Shown piece after piece: positions 5,944 to 7,612 of a DNA stretch of 7,612 nucleotides. Source of the DNA: Rugosibacter sp. (GTDB lineage: Bacteria > Pseudomonadota > Gammaproteobacteria > Burkholderiales > Rhodocyclaceae); assembly GCA_023257495.1 (NCBI GenBank), contig JALRCC010000222.1, positions 1-7,612 on the forward strand. The letters run 5' to 3'. The notes beneath the pieces are model-generated. The model saw nothing but the letters and a program-made list of their open reading frames with translations. It was not told the DNA's origin and made no database searches. The position numbers and the translations under genes are program-made. Position 1 is the stretch's first letter, and each line of letters begins with the position of its first letter.

Positions 5944-6906
5944 ATGGAATTTACGCGTAAAGAAGCAAAACAATGGGCACTGAAGAATGTACGTGGGCTT
6001 TATATGTGTCCTCTGTCACCTGTCACGCCAGATTTTAAATTTGATGAGGCTGGCATCCGCGAAAATATTGAAAAATACGTGGATATGGGGATTGATGGTC
6101 TCGTCGTTGGCGGCTTTATTTCAGAGTGCTGGAATGTCAAGCCAGCCGAGTGGAATCGTTACCATGAGGTGGTTGCAGATGCCGTCAAAGGCCGGATGGA
6201 TTTATGGACCATCATCCTTGATCCGGAGGCGTGTGTTGCGGTTGAGAAAATGGCGTTTGTTGAAAAACTCGGTTACAACGGAGCCGAGGTGATCAATCCT
6301 GTCATTCAGTTACGTACGGATGACGAAATTTTTGATTGGTTCAAATATGTGACGGATCGCTCTGATCTCGCTGTTTGCCTCTATCGCACGCCTGTTTCCG
6401 GCAAAGTGCTGGGCCTGGATTTAATGAATCGGTTAGCTGATCTGGATACCGTGATTGGTGCCAAACAAGGCGAGCTTAACCGTGCTGTCACGCTCCGAAT
6501 GCGTCGCCACATGCGGTCTGATTTCATCGTCATGGAGCCCTCTGAATACTGGTTGCTGGATGAGCAGCGTGTCGGTGGTCAGGTGTTATGGGGCGAGCTC
6601 TCCTACATGCTGTATGGCAAAAAACGCCATTTGGTTAAAGATTACGTGCGCTTGTCGGCTGAAGGTAAGCATGAGGAAGCACGCCAGGCGTGGCTTGGGC
6701 TGGATGGTGTGCGTACTTATTACGAAGAAGAGTTTTTGTGGACCATTGCTGCCACAGCGACTTACGCGGGTGCCCTTGGTACGCTGAAAGCTTGGTATGA
6801 AGCCATTGGCCTAAAAGCGGGTCCGGTGATTCCGCCAGTGCGCAGCCCCAACAGAGAGCGGTTCGAGCAAGTCGCAGCAAAACTGCGCGAACTTGGCGTC
6901 GCTTAA
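5944..6906 (+). CDS. DapA-superfamily lyase / hydratase-aldolase-like protein of unknown substrate
   Basis: A 320-residue class I aldolase-fold (TIM barrel) protein of the dihydrodipicolinate synthase / N-acetylneuraminate lyase superfamily. K174 in I-G-A-K-Q-G is the expected Schiff-base lysine and Y147 in L-Y-R-T-P the catalytic tyrosine; spacing matches DapA (Y133, K161) within one residue. The usual G-T-T-G-E loop reads G-F-I-S-E (57-61), so both Thr of the proton relay and pyruvate-carboxylate site are gone. DapA Tyr107 aligns with Ile121, and the aspartate-semialdehyde-binding Arg138 aligns with Ser152. It is therefore unlikely to make dihydrodipicolinate. The longer length, G-x-x-x-E-C loop and terminal L-K-A-G-P-x-x-P-P recall hydratase-aldolases such as NahE (G-T-F-G-E-C), but that likeness is partial. 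It lies between an aldehyde dehydrogenase and a reductase, so it may release or take up a keto acid in a catabolic route (inference). Confidence 0.82.
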   Translation: MEFTRKEAKQWALKNVRGLYMCPLSPVTPDFKFDEAGIRENIEKYVDMGIDGLVVGGFISECWNVKPAEWNRYHEVVADAVKGRMDLWTIILDPEACVAVEKMAFVEKLGYNGAEVINPVIQLRTDDEIFDWFKYVTDRSDLAVCLYRTPVSGKVLGLDLMNRLADLDTVIGAKQGELNRAVTLRMRRHMRSDFIVMEPSEYWLLDEQRVGGQVLWGELSYMLYGKKRHLVKDYVRLSAEGKHEEARQAWLGLDGVRTYYEEEFLWTIAATATYAGALGTLKAWYEAIGLKAGPVIPPVRSPNRERFEQVAAKLRELGVA

Positions 6907-6931
6907 TTTGTTATTCGGCTAGGGGCGCGTG

Positions 6932-7612
6932 ATGAGAGTATGTATTCTAGGTGGCGGCGGGCTTGGTTCTGTCGTTGGCGGATATCTTGCAGAGGCGGGT
7001 GTTGATGTGACCTTGATTGCGCGCCCTTCGCATGCAGAAGCGATTCAGAAAAATGGTTTGCGCATACATGGGCAGCGCCGCGGAGAGCATCTGGTCAAGG
7101 AAAATCTGACAGTTGTTACTCATCCGGATCAAGCACTAGGCGAGTTTGACTATTTCATGCTCGCCGTCAAGTCTAAAGATACTGCGCAAGCTTTAAACGA
7201 TGCAATTCGCCTGAAAGATCGTTGTAAGACGGTTGTTTCTTTGCAAAATAATATCGTCAAAGAAAGTCTGTTGGCTGAATGGGCCGGTGCAGCGAAAGTT
7301 TTGGGTGTTTCCATCATCGAAGGAGGCTCGTTGGAGGCACCGGGCGTTGTTCTGAATCACATTACGGCCACTACTACTTTTTATGCGGGTGAGCTGGATG
7401 GTACCGTGAGTCCACGTGCTGAAGAACTCGTTGCGGCGATGAATAGCGCCGGGTTGCCCTCAAAGGCAGTCACTTGCATTCGCCAGGTGCTGTGGGAAAA
7501 GCTTTGCCAGATTTGTAACGCTTCTGCCTGGTCTGCGAGCACATTGCCCGGCAATCCTGAGCTGACTTTCAACGAAGGTGCGATCCTGAGGGAAGGGGCA
7601 GAGCATTACGTC
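6932..7612 (+). CDS. Ketopantoate reductase-like oxidoreductase (PanE/ApbA family), 3' end outside window
   Basis: The reading frame is open to the window edge, giving 227 residues of a protein that in this family is usually about 300-330 long. The N-terminus is a Rossmann NAD(P)-binding fold: V-C-I-L-G-G-G-G-L-G-S-V-V-G (3-16), R31 in L-I-A-R where PanE binds the NADPH phosphate, L-A-V-K (77-80), and L-Q-N-N (104-107). The C-terminal domain begins with W-E-K-L (188-191), matching the catalytic Lys region of PanE (K176). The two Asn that bind pantoate in PanE (K+4 and K+8) are Ile194 and Ala198 here, with an Asn at K+6 instead. The substrate is therefore probably not ketopantoate but another 2-keto or 2-hydroxy acid. 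The start ATG is 6 nt after AGGGG (6921-6925) and only 25 nt after the preceding stop, so it is co-transcribed. The substrate-specificity part is partly outside the window. Confidence 0.82.
   Translation, partial: MRVCILGGGGLGSVVGGYLAEAGVDVTLIARPSHAEAIQKNGLRIHGQRRGEHLVKENLTVVTHPDQALGEFDYFMLAVKSKDTAQALNDAIRLKDRCKTVVSLQNNIVKESLLAEWAGAAKVLGVSIIEGGSLEAPGVVLNHITATTTFYAGELDGTVSPRAEELVAAMNSAGLPSKAVTCIRQVLWEKLCQICNASAWSASTLPGNPELTFNEGAILREGAEHYV

Overview
The window looks like chromosome of a betaproteobacterium, probably of the order Burkholderiales. The evidence is a RoxA gene followed by a DUF7931-type gene, an Ala/Pro-rich small lipoprotein, a YccA-type membrane protein and moderate GC content. 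The taxonomic call is an inference from gene content and style; there is no rRNA or tRNA to anchor it. No insertion sequence, integrase, CRISPR array, tRNA or phage gene was seen.

Left part (1-3360), housekeeping. A short lipoprotein gene lies on the minus strand with its own recognisable promoter. Upstream of it, also on the minus strand, sits a two-gene unit: roxA (ribosomal protein L16 arginine hydroxylase, a JmjC-fold oxygenase) and a small DUF7931-like gene that overlaps its end. Divergent from roxA across a 34-bp gap is rlmD, the iron-sulfur 23S rRNA U1939 methyltransferase. Two ribosome-modifying enzymes are therefore head to head, and the gap carries a perfect 12-bp palindrome containing TATAAT on both strands.

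Middle (3360-4393). A strong bidirectional hairpin terminator separates rlmD from a convergent yccA gene, whose product belongs to the Bax inhibitor-1 family (FtsH modulator type). About 200 bp of non-coding DNA lies between yccA and the next operon. It holds an imperfect inverted repeat with an internal direct repeat, a candidate operator.

Right part (4394-7612), accessory metabolism. Three genes run in the same direction: an NAD(P)-dependent aldehyde dehydrogenase of the succinate-semialdehyde dehydrogenase type, a DapA-superfamily aldolase or hydratase-aldolase, and a ketopantoate-reductase-like oxidoreductase cut by the window end. The DapA-like protein keeps the Schiff-base lysine and catalytic tyrosine but has lost the residues expected for lysine biosynthesis. 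The reductase lacks the usual pantoate-binding asparagines, and the dehydrogenase differs at positions expected to hold the succinate-semialdehyde carboxylate. The set reads as a catabolic operon for a carbonyl or keto-acid substrate that cannot be named from sequence alone. It is the most novel element in the window.
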